A stretch of DNA of 44,855 nucleotides, from assembly GCA_964425485.1 (NCBI GenBank), contig CAYRML010000002.1, positions 1 to 44,855 of the forward strand, read 5' to 3'. Below are positions 1 through 8,252 of this stretch, piece after piece; the first letter of the stretch is position 1, and every line of letters starts with the position of its first letter. This DNA is from CAYRML01 sp964425485 (GTDB lineage Bacteria; Bacillota; Dehalobacteriia; UBA4068). Position numbers and translations under genes: made by a program. The notes under the pieces were generated by a model. It searched no databases, was not told where the DNA came from, and saw only the letters and a program-made list of their open reading frames with translations.

Positions 1-261
1 ACGGGTTAGGGCGGCGGTAGCTTTGGCCACGGTATTGGGTATATCATGCAGTTTGAGGTCGATAAAAACCTGGCCGCCCAGCGCCCGAATCTCCTGCACG
101 ATAGCAGGCCCTTGGCTATAAAAAAGCTGCATACCGATCTTAAAGGCGCCCACCTGATCCCCTAACAGCCCGGCCATCTCCAGGGCCTGGCGGCGATCAG
201 GCAGATCCAGGGCCACTATTAACTTTTTTTTTGCCTCAGCCACAGAAATCGAATTTTCCAT
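1..261 (-). CDS. pyrF: Orotidine 5'-phosphate decarboxylase, N-terminal part (runs off the window)
   Basis: PyrF decarboxylates OMP to UMP, the last step of de novo pyrimidine synthesis in the cytoplasm. The 87 visible residues begin at an ATG with GAGGAGG about six bases upstream. They carry the family's first strand LIVALDLP, the FKIG strand, and DLKLHDIPNTV, which holds the catalytic Lys and Asp residues. The rest lies beyond base 1. The gene starts about 37 bases after the 3' end of the 6S RNA gene, so it is the next gene downstream of that RNA. No separate promoter is evident in the short gap; read-through from the 6S transcript, as known for 6S in some bacteria, is an inference. Identification is firm, but the C-terminal half cannot be checked. 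Confidence 0.95.
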   Translation of the reverse strand, partial: MENSISVAEAKKKLIVALDLPDRRQALEMAGLLGDQVGAFKIGMQLFYSQGPAIVQEIRALGGQVFIDLKLHDIPNTVAKATAALTR

Positions 262-297
262 AAGCTCCTCCTCAGACGGCAAGCGGTATGTGCACAT

Positions 298-485
298 AAA
301 AAACCCCACTTTGCCGTAATAGCCGAAGGTTTTGAACCTGCCATATGCAGGTGGGTACCCTCTCTCTTGCTTTCCGAGTCCACTGAAAAAAACGAGGCAG
401 GCGGGCCACAAGAGAAGTTAAGTTCCCCTAAAAAAGGTGTTGGGTCAAAACGTATCGGCATATTTACAAACATCGCAGGGTGTAC
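298..485 (-). ncRNA. ssrS: 6S RNA (SsrS), regulator of RNA polymerase
   Basis: 6S RNA mimics an open promoter and binds the housekeeping RNA polymerase. The predicted transcript is about 188 nt, the usual size, and follows a strong promoter at 492-520. Its 5' CCCUGC (475-480) can pair with the 3' GUGGGG (304-309) to form the closing stem, which is directly followed by a run of U (298-303). Internal blocks resemble the family: GUUUGUAAAUAUGCCGAU in the 5' arm, and GGUUCAAAACCUUCGGCUA in the 3' arm opposite a purine-rich central region. In Bacillus subtilis one 6S gene also lies just downstream of aspS, as here. A minus-strand reading frame overlaps this RNA but looks like chance. The call rests on recognition and hand pairing, not a covariance model. 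Confidence 0.82.
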
Positions 486-491
486 GCTAAT

Positions 492-520
492 ATTATAGCC
501 GGAATTTGACACAAAATCAA
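492..520 (-). promoter_or_regulatory. Sigma-A promoter of the 6S RNA gene
   Basis: The -35 TTGATT (515-520) and -10 TATAAT (492-497) are separated by exactly 17 bases. This puts the start near 483-485, matching the 5' end expected from the 6S closing stem. Confidence 0.8.
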
Positions 521-544
521 CAAAACCAAACCGCCAAAATCTGT

Positions 545-569
545 CAAAAAAAGCACCTTGCCCTGCTTT
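545..569 (-). terminator. Terminator after aspS
   Basis: On the minus strand AAAGCA and TGCTTT form a six-pair stem with an eight-base loop, running into a T stretch. It lies just past the aspS stop and before the 6S promoter, so it would separate the two units. The stem is short. Confidence 0.55.
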
Positions 570-584
570 TACTGTCGATAGCTG

Positions 585-2384
585 CTATTTTTTCACTTGC
601 GGCGGCGTATCGATTTTGATATGCAGCTCCCGCAATTGTTTAGTGGCCACCGGCCCCGGCGCCTCGGTCATCAGGCAAGAGGCGCTCTGTGTTTTGGGGA
701 AGGCAATGACATCACGGATGCTTTCGCGATTGGCCAGCAACATAATCATGCGATCCAGGCCAAAAGCGATGCCGCCATGAGGCGGAGTGCCATATTCGAA
801 AGCGTTCAAAAGATAGCCGAATTTAGCCTGCACATCCTCCTCAGCCAGGCCCAAGAGCGCAAACATGCGCCTCTGCACTTCAGCATTATGGATACGGATG
901 CTGCCGCCGCCCAGTTCGGTTCCATTCAAGACCAGGTCATAGGCTTTGGCGCGCACCTGGCCGGGATCGCTTTCCAAAATCGGCAAATCTTCATCCTTGG
1001 GCGCGGTAAATGGATGATGCACCGCCACCCAACGCTTTTCTTCATCATCATATTCCAAGAGCGGGAAATCTGTGACCCATAACAAATTCAGCTCGCTGGG
1101 GTCAATAAGATTTTCCCGGCGGGCGATCTCCAGGCGCAGATGGCCCAAACCTTCGGCCACGATGCGCCAGTCGGAAGCGATAAACATCAAGAGGTCGCCG
1201 GCTTGGGCATCCATGCGGGCACAAATCTGTTGCAGTTGTTCTTCCGTAAAAAATTTAGTGATGGGCGATTTCAGCCCGCCTTCCTCCACCATGATCCAGG
1301 CCAGGCCCTTAGCCCCATAAATGCCAACATAGGCGGTCAGATCATCCAGATCCTTACGCGAATATTTGGCGCCGCAGCCCTTGGCATTGATGCCACGCAC
1401 CCAGCCGCCGGCCTGCGCCACGGAGGCAAAAACCTTAAAGTCGCTGGCAGCAGCGATATCAGCGATATCGATCAATTCCATACCAAAGCGCAGATCCGGC
1501 TTGTCGGAACCGAAGCGGCCCATAGCCTCATCATAGCTGAGCCTGGGGAAAGGGATATTCACATTCCTGCTCACAGCATTGGCAAAAACATATTTGATCA
1601 GTCTTTCTGTGATGGCCTGCACATCATCGACATCCACGAAGGACATCTCCATATCCAATTGCGTAAATTCCGGCTGACGGTCGGCCCGCAAATCCTCATC
1701 ACGGAAGCAGCGGGCAATCTGGAAATATCTATCCATGCCGGCCACCATCAGCATCTGTTTAAAGAGCTGGGGAGATTGGGGCAAAGCAAAAAATTCGCCG
1801 GCATGCACACGCGAAGGCACCAAATAGTCACGCGCGCCTTCCGGGGTGCTGGAGGTGAGGATGGGCGTTTCGATTTCCAAAAAGCCCTCACTGTCCAGAT
1901 AACGGCGCATGGCAGCGGCGGTATCATGGCGCATTTGCAGACAGCGCTGCATTTCGGGGCGGCGCAGATCTAAATAGCGGTATTTAAGCCGCACCAGCTC
2001 GTCCACATCCACATCATCCTCGATATAGAAAGGCGGCGTCTTAGCCTTATTAAGTATGCGCAGATCGGAGGCATAAATCTCTATCTCGCCGGTGGCCAAG
2101 TTAGGATTGACGGTACCTTGGGGCCGGACAGAAACCTTGCCGCAGATAGCAATCACATATTCGGAGCGCACGGCTTCGGCTTTGGCAAAAACGCCGGGGC
2201 AAATTTCCGGGCTGAAAACCACCTGCACCAAGCCGGAACGGTCGCGCAGATCGACGAAAATCAAGCCGCCGTGATCGCGCCGCCGCTGCACCCAGCCCAT
2301 CAAAGTCACTTCCCTGCCCTCATGCGAGGCATTAAGGATGCCGCAATAACAACTTCTTTTCATACCAGTCATAGATTCAATCAA
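585..2384 (-). CDS. aspS: Aspartyl-tRNA synthetase
   Basis: AspRS charges tRNA-Asp (class IIb). The 599 residues match the usual bacterial length with the inserted GAD domain. An N-terminal OB fold (about 8-110) binds the anticodon. The catalytic core shows motif 1 around TPEGARDYLVP, motif 2 FRDEDLRADRQPEFTQ, and motif 3 GIAFGLDRMIMLL near the C terminus. The start is the ATG at 2384, preceded by AAGGCGGTGA; a second in-frame ATG seven codons on has no clear binding site. It begins seven bases after the hisS stop, so the two synthetases form one transcript under the His T-box. Whether this AspRS is discriminating or also charges tRNA-Asn cannot be told by eye. Confidence 0.97.
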   Translation of the reverse strand: MIESMTGMKRSCYCGILNASHEGREVTLMGWVQRRRDHGGLIFVDLRDRSGLVQVVFSPEICPGVFAKAEAVRSEYVIAICGKVSVRPQGTVNPNLATGEIEIYASDLRILNKAKTPPFYIEDDVDVDELVRLKYRYLDLRRPEMQRCLQMRHDTAAAMRRYLDSEGFLEIETPILTSSTPEGARDYLVPSRVHAGEFFALPQSPQLFKQMLMVAGMDRYFQIARCFRDEDLRADRQPEFTQLDMEMSFVDVDDVQAITERLIKYVFANAVSRNVNIPFPRLSYDEAMGRFGSDKPDLRFGMELIDIADIAAASDFKVFASVAQAGGWVRGINAKGCGAKYSRKDLDDLTAYVGIYGAKGLAWIMVEEGGLKSPITKFFTEEQLQQICARMDAQAGDLLMFIASDWRIVAEGLGHLRLEIARRENLIDPSELNLLWVTDFPLLEYDDEEKRWVAVHHPFTAPKDEDLPILESDPGQVRAKAYDLVLNGTELGGGSIRIHNAEVQRRMFALLGLAEEDVQAKFGYLLNAFEYGTPPHGGIAFGLDRMIMLLANRESIRDVIAFPKTQSASCLMTEAPGPVATKQLRELHIKIDTPPQVKK

Positions 2385-2391
2385 AGTAATG

Positions 2392-3660
2392 TCACCGCCT
2401 TAGATTTTTTATATATTTTTCCACTTCTGCCGCAGGCAGCAGTTGTTGTTCGCTATTTTCCATATTACGGATAAGCACGGCCTTTTGCGCCAGCTCTTCC
2501 TCGCCGATGATGATGACTTGCGGCGCGCCGGCTTTATCGGCCAGCTTAAACTGAGCCTTCATGCTCCTGCCCAGCAGATCCTGCTCCACCTTCAGCCCAG
2601 CCCGGCGCAGCTGTGTCACCAGGGCGAAAGCGGCGTTGGCCACATCTTCGTTACCGGGGCTGACCACTACAAAAGCATCGAGAGAAGCGGGCACCTGCAC
2701 ATCATCGCCTTGCGCGGCCAGCGCCGAGAAGATGCGCTCCATACCCAAAGCGAAGCCGACGCCGGGGGTGGGCTCTCCGCCCAATTCCTCAATCAGACCA
2801 TCATAGCGGCCACCACCGCAGATGGCACTTTGGGCGCCGATATTATCGACCAGAATCTCAAAAGCCGTCTTGGTATAATAGTCTAGGCCTCTCACCAGGC
2901 GCTTGTCCAATGTATAGGGGATATTTGCCGCCTCCAGGGCCTGGCGCACGGCAGCGAAATGCTCGGCGCAATCCGGGCATAAATTATCATAGATAGTCGG
3001 CGCATCCTGAGAAAGTTGCTGGCAGACAGGGCTTTTGCAGTCCATGATGCGCAAAGGATTACGCTGGAAGCGCTCCTTGCAGGAATTGCAAAGCTGATCG
3101 TATTTGCCGCCCAAAAACTCCTGCAATAGCTGGCGATGCTTACGGCGACAATCGGGGCAGCCAACGCTGTTGATATGCAGCACCATATTGCGGATAGCAA
3201 GTCGGCTATAGAATTCCCAGGCCAAGGCAATGACCTCGGCATCAGCCCAAGGAGAAGAGGAGCCGAAGACCTCGACACCAAACTGATGGAATTGGCGAAA
3301 GCGTCCGGCCTGCGGCCGCTCATAGCGGAACATGGGTCCCATATAATAGAGCTTGACGGGCTGGGAGAGAGCAAAGAGCTTATTTTCCAGATAGGCTCTG
3401 GCGGCCGAGGCCGTATTTTCCGGCCGCAGCGTCAAAGAACGCTCACCCTGATCGGTGAAAGTATACATTTCTTTCTGCACTATATCCGTGGTGCCGCCTA
3501 CGCCGCGGCAAAAGAGCTCGGTCTCCTCGAAAATGGGCGTACGCAGCTCCTGATAGCCGAATTGGGCGCAAATATCGCGCAGCATAGCTTCGATATATTG
3601 CCATTTGGCCGTATCGGCCGGCAAAAAGTCATTAGTGCCTCTCGGCCTTTTAATAGTCAT
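2392..3660 (-). CDS. hisS: Histidyl-tRNA synthetase
   Basis: HisRS charges tRNA-His (class II). The 422 residues start at the ATG with AGGAGG seven bases upstream; a longer upstream frame runs through the leader terminator and is not used. Motif 1 lies in KRPRGTNDFLP, motif 2 in FRYERPQAGRFRQFHQFG, the His-specific loop in LVRGLDYYTKTAFEIL, and motif 3 in GVGFALGMERI. The insertion domain (about 165-240) has several cysteine pairs (GCPDC, CNSC, CPDC), a pattern I associate with many clostridial-type HisRS proteins; it may bind a metal, though this is inferred. The C-terminal anticodon domain follows. The gene leads the hisS-aspS operon and is controlled by the T-box immediately upstream. Confidence 0.97.
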   Translation of the reverse strand: MTIKRPRGTNDFLPADTAKWQYIEAMLRDICAQFGYQELRTPIFEETELFCRGVGGTTDIVQKEMYTFTDQGERSLTLRPENTASAARAYLENKLFALSQPVKLYYMGPMFRYERPQAGRFRQFHQFGVEVFGSSSPWADAEVIALAWEFYSRLAIRNMVLHINSVGCPDCRRKHRQLLQEFLGGKYDQLCNSCKERFQRNPLRIMDCKSPVCQQLSQDAPTIYDNLCPDCAEHFAAVRQALEAANIPYTLDKRLVRGLDYYTKTAFEILVDNIGAQSAICGGGRYDGLIEELGGEPTPGVGFALGMERIFSALAAQGDDVQVPASLDAFVVVSPGNEDVANAAFALVTQLRRAGLKVEQDLLGRSMKAQFKLADKAGAPQVIIIGEEELAQKAVLIRNMENSEQQLLPAAEVEKYIKNLRR

Positions 3661-3678
3661 GGACAAGCCTCCTTGAAA

Positions 3679-3920
3679 TAAAAATTCGTCCCCCAAAACA
3701 AGGGACGAATCGCTCGTGGTGCCACCCTATTTGGGGCAAAGAAAGCGCCCCGCTCATTCCTATAACGGCAGGTAACCGGGTATTTTTTGCGAATACCGGC
3801 TCCGGGGTGTCGCTTTTTTGAGATGATGACGCACGGCTCTCAGTCACGGCCGCGGCTCCCTGTAGTCATAGCGAATTCCCAAAAAAAATCCCTTCATAGC
3901 CTTTGACATATTCATATGGA
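3679..3920 (-). promoter_or_regulatory. T-box leader (probably His) controlling hisS-aspS
   Basis: A T-box reads uncharged tRNA and lets transcription continue into the synthetase gene. The invariant antiterminator sequence AGGGTGGCACCACGAG lies at 3713-3728. It is followed by a nine-pair terminator (3684-3692 with 3702-3710) and a T run, then the hisS ribosome binding site. A stem I region with an AGGGAGC-like bulge and a GAGAGC stretch lies upstream. A CAC triplet at 3807-3809 (context GCGACACCCC) is the best candidate specifier and would read histidine, matching the gene. The specifier was assigned by position and by the downstream gene, since the usual GAA before the triplet is not intact. 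Confidence 0.9.
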
Positions 3921-3924
3921 TTAT

Positions 3925-3953
3925 ATTATAAAAAATTTGGCCGCTTTTGTCAA
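3925..3953 (-). promoter_or_regulatory. Sigma-A promoter of the hisS T-box operon
   Basis: Consensus TTGACA (3948-3953) and TATAAT (3925-3930) with a 17-base spacer. The -35 overlaps the stop codon of the hydrolase gene upstream. Confidence 0.85.
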
Positions 3954-4591
3954 ATGGCTTTGACAAAAGGATTGCCTTTTTTCTCCTCGCCGATAGTCGT
4001 CTCGGGCCCATGCCCGGGATAAGCGATAACGGCATCGGGCAAAACGAAGAGCCGCTTGCTGATGGATTCCAGGATCAGATCCATATCGCCACCGGGCAAA
4101 TCCGTGCGACCGATGGAATGATCAAAGAGAGTATCGCCGCAAAGCAGAATCTGCTGCTGGGGCAGATAGAAAGAAACGCCGCCGGGCGTATGTCCGGGCG
4201 TATGGATGACCTGCATACTGAGCCGACCCAGCTTGATCTCGTCGCCATCTGCCAGCGGCTTTTGGCAGATGCCGCCGTCACCGTCGCTGCCCAGCCAGGC
4301 GGCCATAGAAAGCCCGGCATCGCTGAGATAGTCCAAGTCGGCCTCATGGATAAAGATGGGGATAGAGAATTGATCCTGCAAATATTTGTTGGCACCGATA
4401 TGATCCCAGTGTCCATGCGTGTTTAATATCATGGTCGGCTGCCAGCCGGCCTCTTTTATTTTGGCGGCGATGCGCTTACCGTCGGCGCCGGGATCAACGA
4501 TAGCCAGCTGCTCAGTATCCTTGCAGACTACAAAATAGCAATTGGTATCGATGGCCCCCACTGTTATTTTATCGATATAAAGCTCAGACAT
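3950..4591 (-). CDS. Metallo-beta-lactamase-fold hydrolase, glyoxalase II-like
   Basis: A 213-residue single-domain MBL hydrolase. It has the THGHWDHIG metal motif (HxHxDH), a later HTPGHTPG histidine, GDTLFDHSIGRTDLPGGD with the bridging Asp, and a C-terminal YPGHGPETTIG histidine. These features are typical of small glyoxalase II-like or thioesterase-like enzymes. The exact substrate is unknown; hydroxyacylglutathione activity should not be assumed, because the glyoxalase II C-terminal substrate domain is absent. The start is MSELYID, with GGAGG six bases upstream; an upstream extension to 4621 lacks a binding site. It sits directly after a paralogue and is the last gene before the His T-box promoter. 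Confidence 0.85.
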   Translation of the reverse strand: MSELYIDKITVGAIDTNCYFVVCKDTEQLAIVDPGADGKRIAAKIKEAGWQPTMILNTHGHWDHIGANKYLQDQFSIPIFIHEADLDYLSDAGLSMAAWLGSDGDGGICQKPLADGDEIKLGRLSMQVIHTPGHTPGGVSFYLPQQQILLCGDTLFDHSIGRTDLPGGDMDLILESISKRLFVLPDAVIAYPGHGPETTIGEEKKGNPFVKAI

Positions 4592-4626
4592 AATAAACCT
4601 CCGTAACTGATTTATGGCCACCGCGC

Positions 4627-5406
4627 TTATGCTTTGGCTTCTTTGGCATAGGGATTATACTTCTTCTCATAGCCGATGGTGGTTTTGGCCCCATGACCGG
4701 GATAAACCACGGTCTGATCGGACAACGGAAACAATTTCTCTTTAATGGACTTAATCAGTAGCTGGCAGTCGGCATTAGGCAAATCCTCTTTAGTAGTGGG
4801 CCCGATCAGCCTGGGCCTGATCCCGAACATGGTGATTTGCTCCGTTTTCGGGATCTCTACGCAGCCGATACAGCAATCATAAAGGGTATCGCCGCTAAAG
4901 AGCAGATGATGCTGGGGCAGATAAAAAGCCACGCTGCCAGGGGAATGGCCCGGTATATGGATGACTTGGATATCAATATCACCCAGCTTTAGAGTTTCGC
5001 TGCCCAGCAGCGGTTTTTTGCAAACTCCACCGTCACAGGAGCCGTCACTGCTCATCCAATCGGCCATCGAGAGGTGTTTGTCGGCAAGACAAGGCAGATC
5101 GGCCTCATGGATAAAGATGGGGATATCAAAGGCTTCCTGCAAAAATTTGTTGTCGCCGATATGATCCCAGTGTCCATGCGTATTGAGGATCATGGTCGGT
5201 TTCCAGCCGGCCAGCTCCATTTTGGCCACGATCTGATGGCCGCAAGCGCCGGGGTCAACGATGGCTACCTCTTGAGTCTTACCGCAGACGATATAATAGC
5301 AGTTGGTCTCAAAAACACCAACACTTTTCTTCTCAAAATGAAAATCCGTCATATTCAATCTGCCCTCTAAATTACTAGCCGTATTCATGATATTATATCC
5401 TGCCAT
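4627..5406 (-). CDS. Metallo-beta-lactamase-fold hydrolase, diverged paralogue with an insertion
   Basis: A 259-residue MBL hydrolase clearly homologous to its downstream neighbour: both share NTHGHWDHIG, the PGHSPG/PGHTPG histidine, GDTL and YPGHG. It differs by about 24 extra residues between GDTLYDCCIG and the LPNAD segment (roughly bases 4785-4864), where ordinary members read GRTDLPGGD. The metal ligands appear intact. The 5406 ATG has AGGAGG six bases upstream; an internal ATG at 5352 aligns with the start of the paralogue and has a weaker GAGGG site, so the first 18 residues may be an extension. The pair looks like a tandem duplication followed by divergence. The substrate is unknown. 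Confidence 0.83.
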   Translation of the reverse strand: MAGYNIMNTASNLEGRLNMTDFHFEKKSVGVFETNCYYIVCGKTQEVAIVDPGACGHQIVAKMELAGWKPTMILNTHGHWDHIGDNKFLQEAFDIPIFIHEADLPCLADKHLSMADWMSSDGSCDGGVCKKPLLGSETLKLGDIDIQVIHIPGHSPGSVAFYLPQHHLLFSGDTLYDCCIGCVEIPKTEQITMFGIRPRLIGPTTKEDLPNADCQLLIKSIKEKLFPLSDQTVVYPGHGAKTTIGYEKKYNPYAKEAKA

Positions 5407-5466
5407 AATCCGCCTCCTAAAACTTTATTTTATCACAAATGATAACTTTTATTTATTGAGCAAAAG

Positions 5467-5907
5467 TTATTTGCTGTCGATAAGAATAGTCACCGGCCCG
5501 TCGCCAGCCATATTGACCTGCATATCAGCGCCAAAGACGCCGGTTTGCACAGGTACTCCTTCGACTGCCAACAGCTGCGCAAAGCAGAGGTATAGCTCCT
5601 TTGCCTCCTCAGCCGGCGCTGCCTGGTCAAAGCTGGGACGCAGGCCGCGGCTGCAATCGGCATAAAGAGTAAATTGGGAGACCACCAAAGCGCTGCCGCC
5701 GACATCCAAAAGACTGCGGTCAAAATGGCCGCTCTCATTGGCAAAGATGCGCATTTTAGCGATCTTCTTGGCCAGATAAGCGGCATCTTGGCGGCTGTCG
5801 CCTTTGGCCACGCCCAACAAAATCAACAGTCCCGGGCCGATTTGGCCGCTAATCTCACCTGCCACCAACACGCTGCCGGCAGTCACTCTTTGCAACACAG
5901 CTCTCAT
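5467..5907 (-). CDS. dtd: D-aminoacyl-tRNA deacylase
   Basis: Dtd removes D-amino acids (and glycine) mischarged on tRNAs, acting in the cytoplasm. Its 146 residues are the normal length. The diagnostic segments are MRAVLQRVTAGSV at the N terminus, SQFTLYADCSRGLRPSFD with the Ser-Gln active-site loop, and the C-terminal GPVTILIDS. The ATG follows the rel stop by 14 bases, so it is in the rel transcript, an arrangement common in Bacillota. The 3' end enters a short A/T-rich inverted repeat (ATAACTTTT with AAAAGTTAT, about 5449-5471) that is not followed by a clear T run, so termination there is doubtful. Confidence 0.95.
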   Translation of the reverse strand: MRAVLQRVTAGSVLVAGEISGQIGPGLLILLGVAKGDSRQDAAYLAKKIAKMRIFANESGHFDRSLLDVGGSALVVSQFTLYADCSRGLRPSFDQAAPAEEAKELYLCFAQLLAVEGVPVQTGVFGADMQVNMAGDGPVTILIDSK

Positions 5908-5921
5908 ATTTATCTCCCCGC

Positions 5922-8150
5922 TTATTTTTTACTTTGAGAAATCATGCGCTTGACCTCGATTACGTCCTTGACACGCTTGATGCGGTTCATTATATATTCC
6001 AGATGGTCCAGCGTCTTGACCTCCAGCTTGATGAAGAAGGTCGCGATCTTGCTCTTTTTATCCACACCGACATGCATGCCGTTGACAGCGGTCTTGGTAT
6101 CGGCCATCACGGCCATAATGTCCATAGCCAGGCGTTCCCTGTCCATGGCTATGACTTCTATGCTTACCTGATAAGCGCCGCCGGGACTGCCACCCCAGGT
6201 AACTTCGATCAGGCGGTCGGGCTCCGTCTGTTGATAATGAGCGATATTGAGGCAGTCGGTGCGGTGGATGGAAACGCCGCGCCCCCGCGTAACATAGCCG
6301 ATGATCTCATCACCGGGCAAAGGCCGGCAGCAATGAGCCAGCCTGACGGCAATATCACTGACACCCTTGACGCGGATACCGGAGGAGCCGGACCTATCTT
6401 CCTCAAATTCCTTGATGGTGGGCTGGGCCAGCTGCTCTTTATCATGGCGAAAATCCTCTTTGATGCGCGTGAGCAGGGTCATGGGCTGCAAAGCACCGTC
6501 ACCCACTGCGGCCAGGATATCATCCACGCTGGTATAGCTGGATTTGCCTCCTGCTTCCAGCAGTTTTTCCGGCTTCAGGATCTCGGCCGGATCATGGCCG
6601 TATTTTTTACATTCTTTTTCCAGCATCTCCCGCCCCAGGATGATGTTTTCATCCCGTTTTTCCTTGCGGAACCACTGACGAATCTTATTTTTGGCCTGCT
6701 GGGTCTTGACCAGCTTCAGCCAGTCGCGGCTGGGGCCGCGTCCCTTGGCCGTCAGAATCTCCACTATATCGCCGTTTTGCAGCTTATGATCCAGCGGCAC
6801 CAGCCGGCGGTTGACTTTGGCGCCCATGCATTGATGACCGACCTGGGTGTGGATGCGATAGGCAAAATCGATAGGACCGGCGCCGGCCGGCAGCTCATAG
6901 ACTGCACCTTTGGGCGTGAAGACATAGATATTCTTGGCAAAGAGATCCACTTTGACGGATTCCACAAATTCATTGGCGTCACGCAGCTCATTCTGCCATT
7001 CCATCATCTGCCGCAGCCAGCCGATCTTCTTCTCGAAATCAGCGTCGCCGCTCTTGCCTTCTTTATAACGCCAATGGGCCGCGATACCGTATTCAGCCGT
7101 GCGGTGCATCTCCCAGGTGCGAATCTGCACCTCAAAGGGGTCACCGCCCTCACCGATGACGGTGGTGTGGATGGATTGATACATATTCTGCTTGGGCATG
7201 GCGATATAGTCTTTAAAGCGGCCCGGTATAGGCTTCCACAAGGTGTGGATGACGCCCAAAGAGCCGTAACAGTCATTGACGGTATCCACGATGACGCGGA
7301 TGGCCGTCAGATCGAAAATTTCCGTAATATCTTTTTGCTGCCTTTGCATCTTGCTATAAACGCTGTAGATGCTTTTGGCCCGGCCATAGACCTCGGCCTT
7401 GATGCCGGCCTCCTGCAAATGCCCGCGGATGATGTCACAGGTCTCCTCGATATATTTACCGCGTTCCTGCTGCTGCTCCAGCATTTTGCGTTCCAGCTCA
7501 TTATATTCATAGGGTTCTAAAATCTGAAAAGCCAGCGTCTCCAGCTCGCTTTTGATCTCGAACATGCCCAAACGATGGGCCAGCGGCGCAAAAATGGTCA
7601 TGGTCTCTTCGGAGATCTCTTGTTGGCGCAGCAGAGAATGATGGAAGCGCAGCGTGCGCATATTATGCAAGCGGTCAGCCAACTTGATGAGGATGATGCG
7701 GATATCGCTGGCCATAGCCAAAAACATCTTGCGCAGATTTTCATCATGATTCTGCTGGCGGGAAAGATTCTCTAGTTTGCCCAGCTTGGTCACACCGTCG
7801 ACCAGGATGGCGATATCATCGCCGAATTCCTGCCGCAGCTGCTCCAGCGTAGAATCGGTATCCTCCACCACATCATGGAGGATGCAGGTGATAATGCTGG
7901 CATCATCCAGCTGCAAATCGGCCAAAATCTCCGCCACGGCCAAAGGATGCATGATATAATGCTCGCCGGAATCCCGCGTCTGGCCCCGGTGGGCATGGCA
8001 AGCCAAAGCATAGGCCCGCCTGATGGCGTCCGTGTCGCTGGTGGGATTATAGCTTTCGATCTTGGCAATAATGCTGGCAAACAGCTCATCGGCCAGATGA
8101 TCGGTAGTCACCACATTATCGGCATTGCTATCGGAGTTCACGGCATGCAT
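5922..8150 (-). CDS. relA: Bifunctional (p)ppGpp synthetase/hydrolase Rel
   Basis: Rel makes and degrades (p)ppGpp in response to amino acid starvation on the ribosome. The 742 residues give the full long-RSH architecture. An HD hydrolase domain has HAHRGQTRDSGEHY and ILHDVVEDTD. The synthetase domain has PGRFKDYIAMPK with the RxKD form of bifunctional enzymes. A TGS domain follows (NIYVFTPKGAVYELPAGAGP), then a conserved Cys-containing segment (HCCRPLPGDEIIGY), and a C-terminal ACT/RRM domain. Both catalytic halves look intact. The start is MHAVNSD with AGGTGA upstream; an upstream extension to 8222 is not used. It lies between codY and dtd, about 100 bases after the codY terminator. Confidence 0.96.
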   Translation of the reverse strand: MHAVNSDSNADNVVTTDHLADELFASIIAKIESYNPTSDTDAIRRAYALACHAHRGQTRDSGEHYIMHPLAVAEILADLQLDDASIITCILHDVVEDTDSTLEQLRQEFGDDIAILVDGVTKLGKLENLSRQQNHDENLRKMFLAMASDIRIILIKLADRLHNMRTLRFHHSLLRQQEISEETMTIFAPLAHRLGMFEIKSELETLAFQILEPYEYNELERKMLEQQQERGKYIEETCDIIRGHLQEAGIKAEVYGRAKSIYSVYSKMQRQQKDITEIFDLTAIRVIVDTVNDCYGSLGVIHTLWKPIPGRFKDYIAMPKQNMYQSIHTTVIGEGGDPFEVQIRTWEMHRTAEYGIAAHWRYKEGKSGDADFEKKIGWLRQMMEWQNELRDANEFVESVKVDLFAKNIYVFTPKGAVYELPAGAGPIDFAYRIHTQVGHQCMGAKVNRRLVPLDHKLQNGDIVEILTAKGRGPSRDWLKLVKTQQAKNKIRQWFRKEKRDENIILGREMLEKECKKYGHDPAEILKPEKLLEAGGKSSYTSVDDILAAVGDGALQPMTLLTRIKEDFRHDKEQLAQPTIKEFEEDRSGSSGIRVKGVSDIAVRLAHCCRPLPGDEIIGYVTRGRGVSIHRTDCLNIAHYQQTEPDRLIEVTWGGSPGGAYQVSIEVIAMDRERLAMDIMAVMADTKTAVNGMHVGVDKKSKIATFFIKLEVKTLDHLEYIMNRIKRVKDVIEVKRMISQSKK

Positions 8151-8200
8151 AAAATCACCTGTAATTATCGCAGATTTCTTAAATATCATCATATCATAAA

Positions 8201-8238
8201 AACAAAACAGAGGAAAGAACAAAATGTCCTTTCCCCTG
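8201..8238 (-). terminator. Terminator after codY
   Basis: CAGGGGAAAG and CTTTCCTCTG (minus strand; 8229-8238 with 8208-8217) form a ten-pair stem with one G-U pair, followed by TTTTGTTTTT. It separates codY from rel. Confidence 0.75.
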
Positions 8239-8252
8239 CTTTAATCTGATTT

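Noticed and set aside
219..512. 97-codon minus-strand frame across the 6S region
   Set aside because: It starts near the -10 of the 6S gene, overlaps pyrF in another frame, and has no homology; the RNA explains the sequence.
3650..4035. Short minus-strand frames in the hisS leader
   Set aside because: They fall inside the T-box structure and promoter, without binding sites.
5430..5471. Inverted repeats between dtd and the MBL pair as a terminator
   Set aside because: The stems are A/T only and no T run follows on the minus strand, so a terminator call is not supported.
5934..7520. Long plus-strand open frame (528 codons) opposite rel
   Set aside because: It is antisense to an intact conserved gene, has no ribosome binding site, and its translation resembles no protein; it is a codon-bias shadow.
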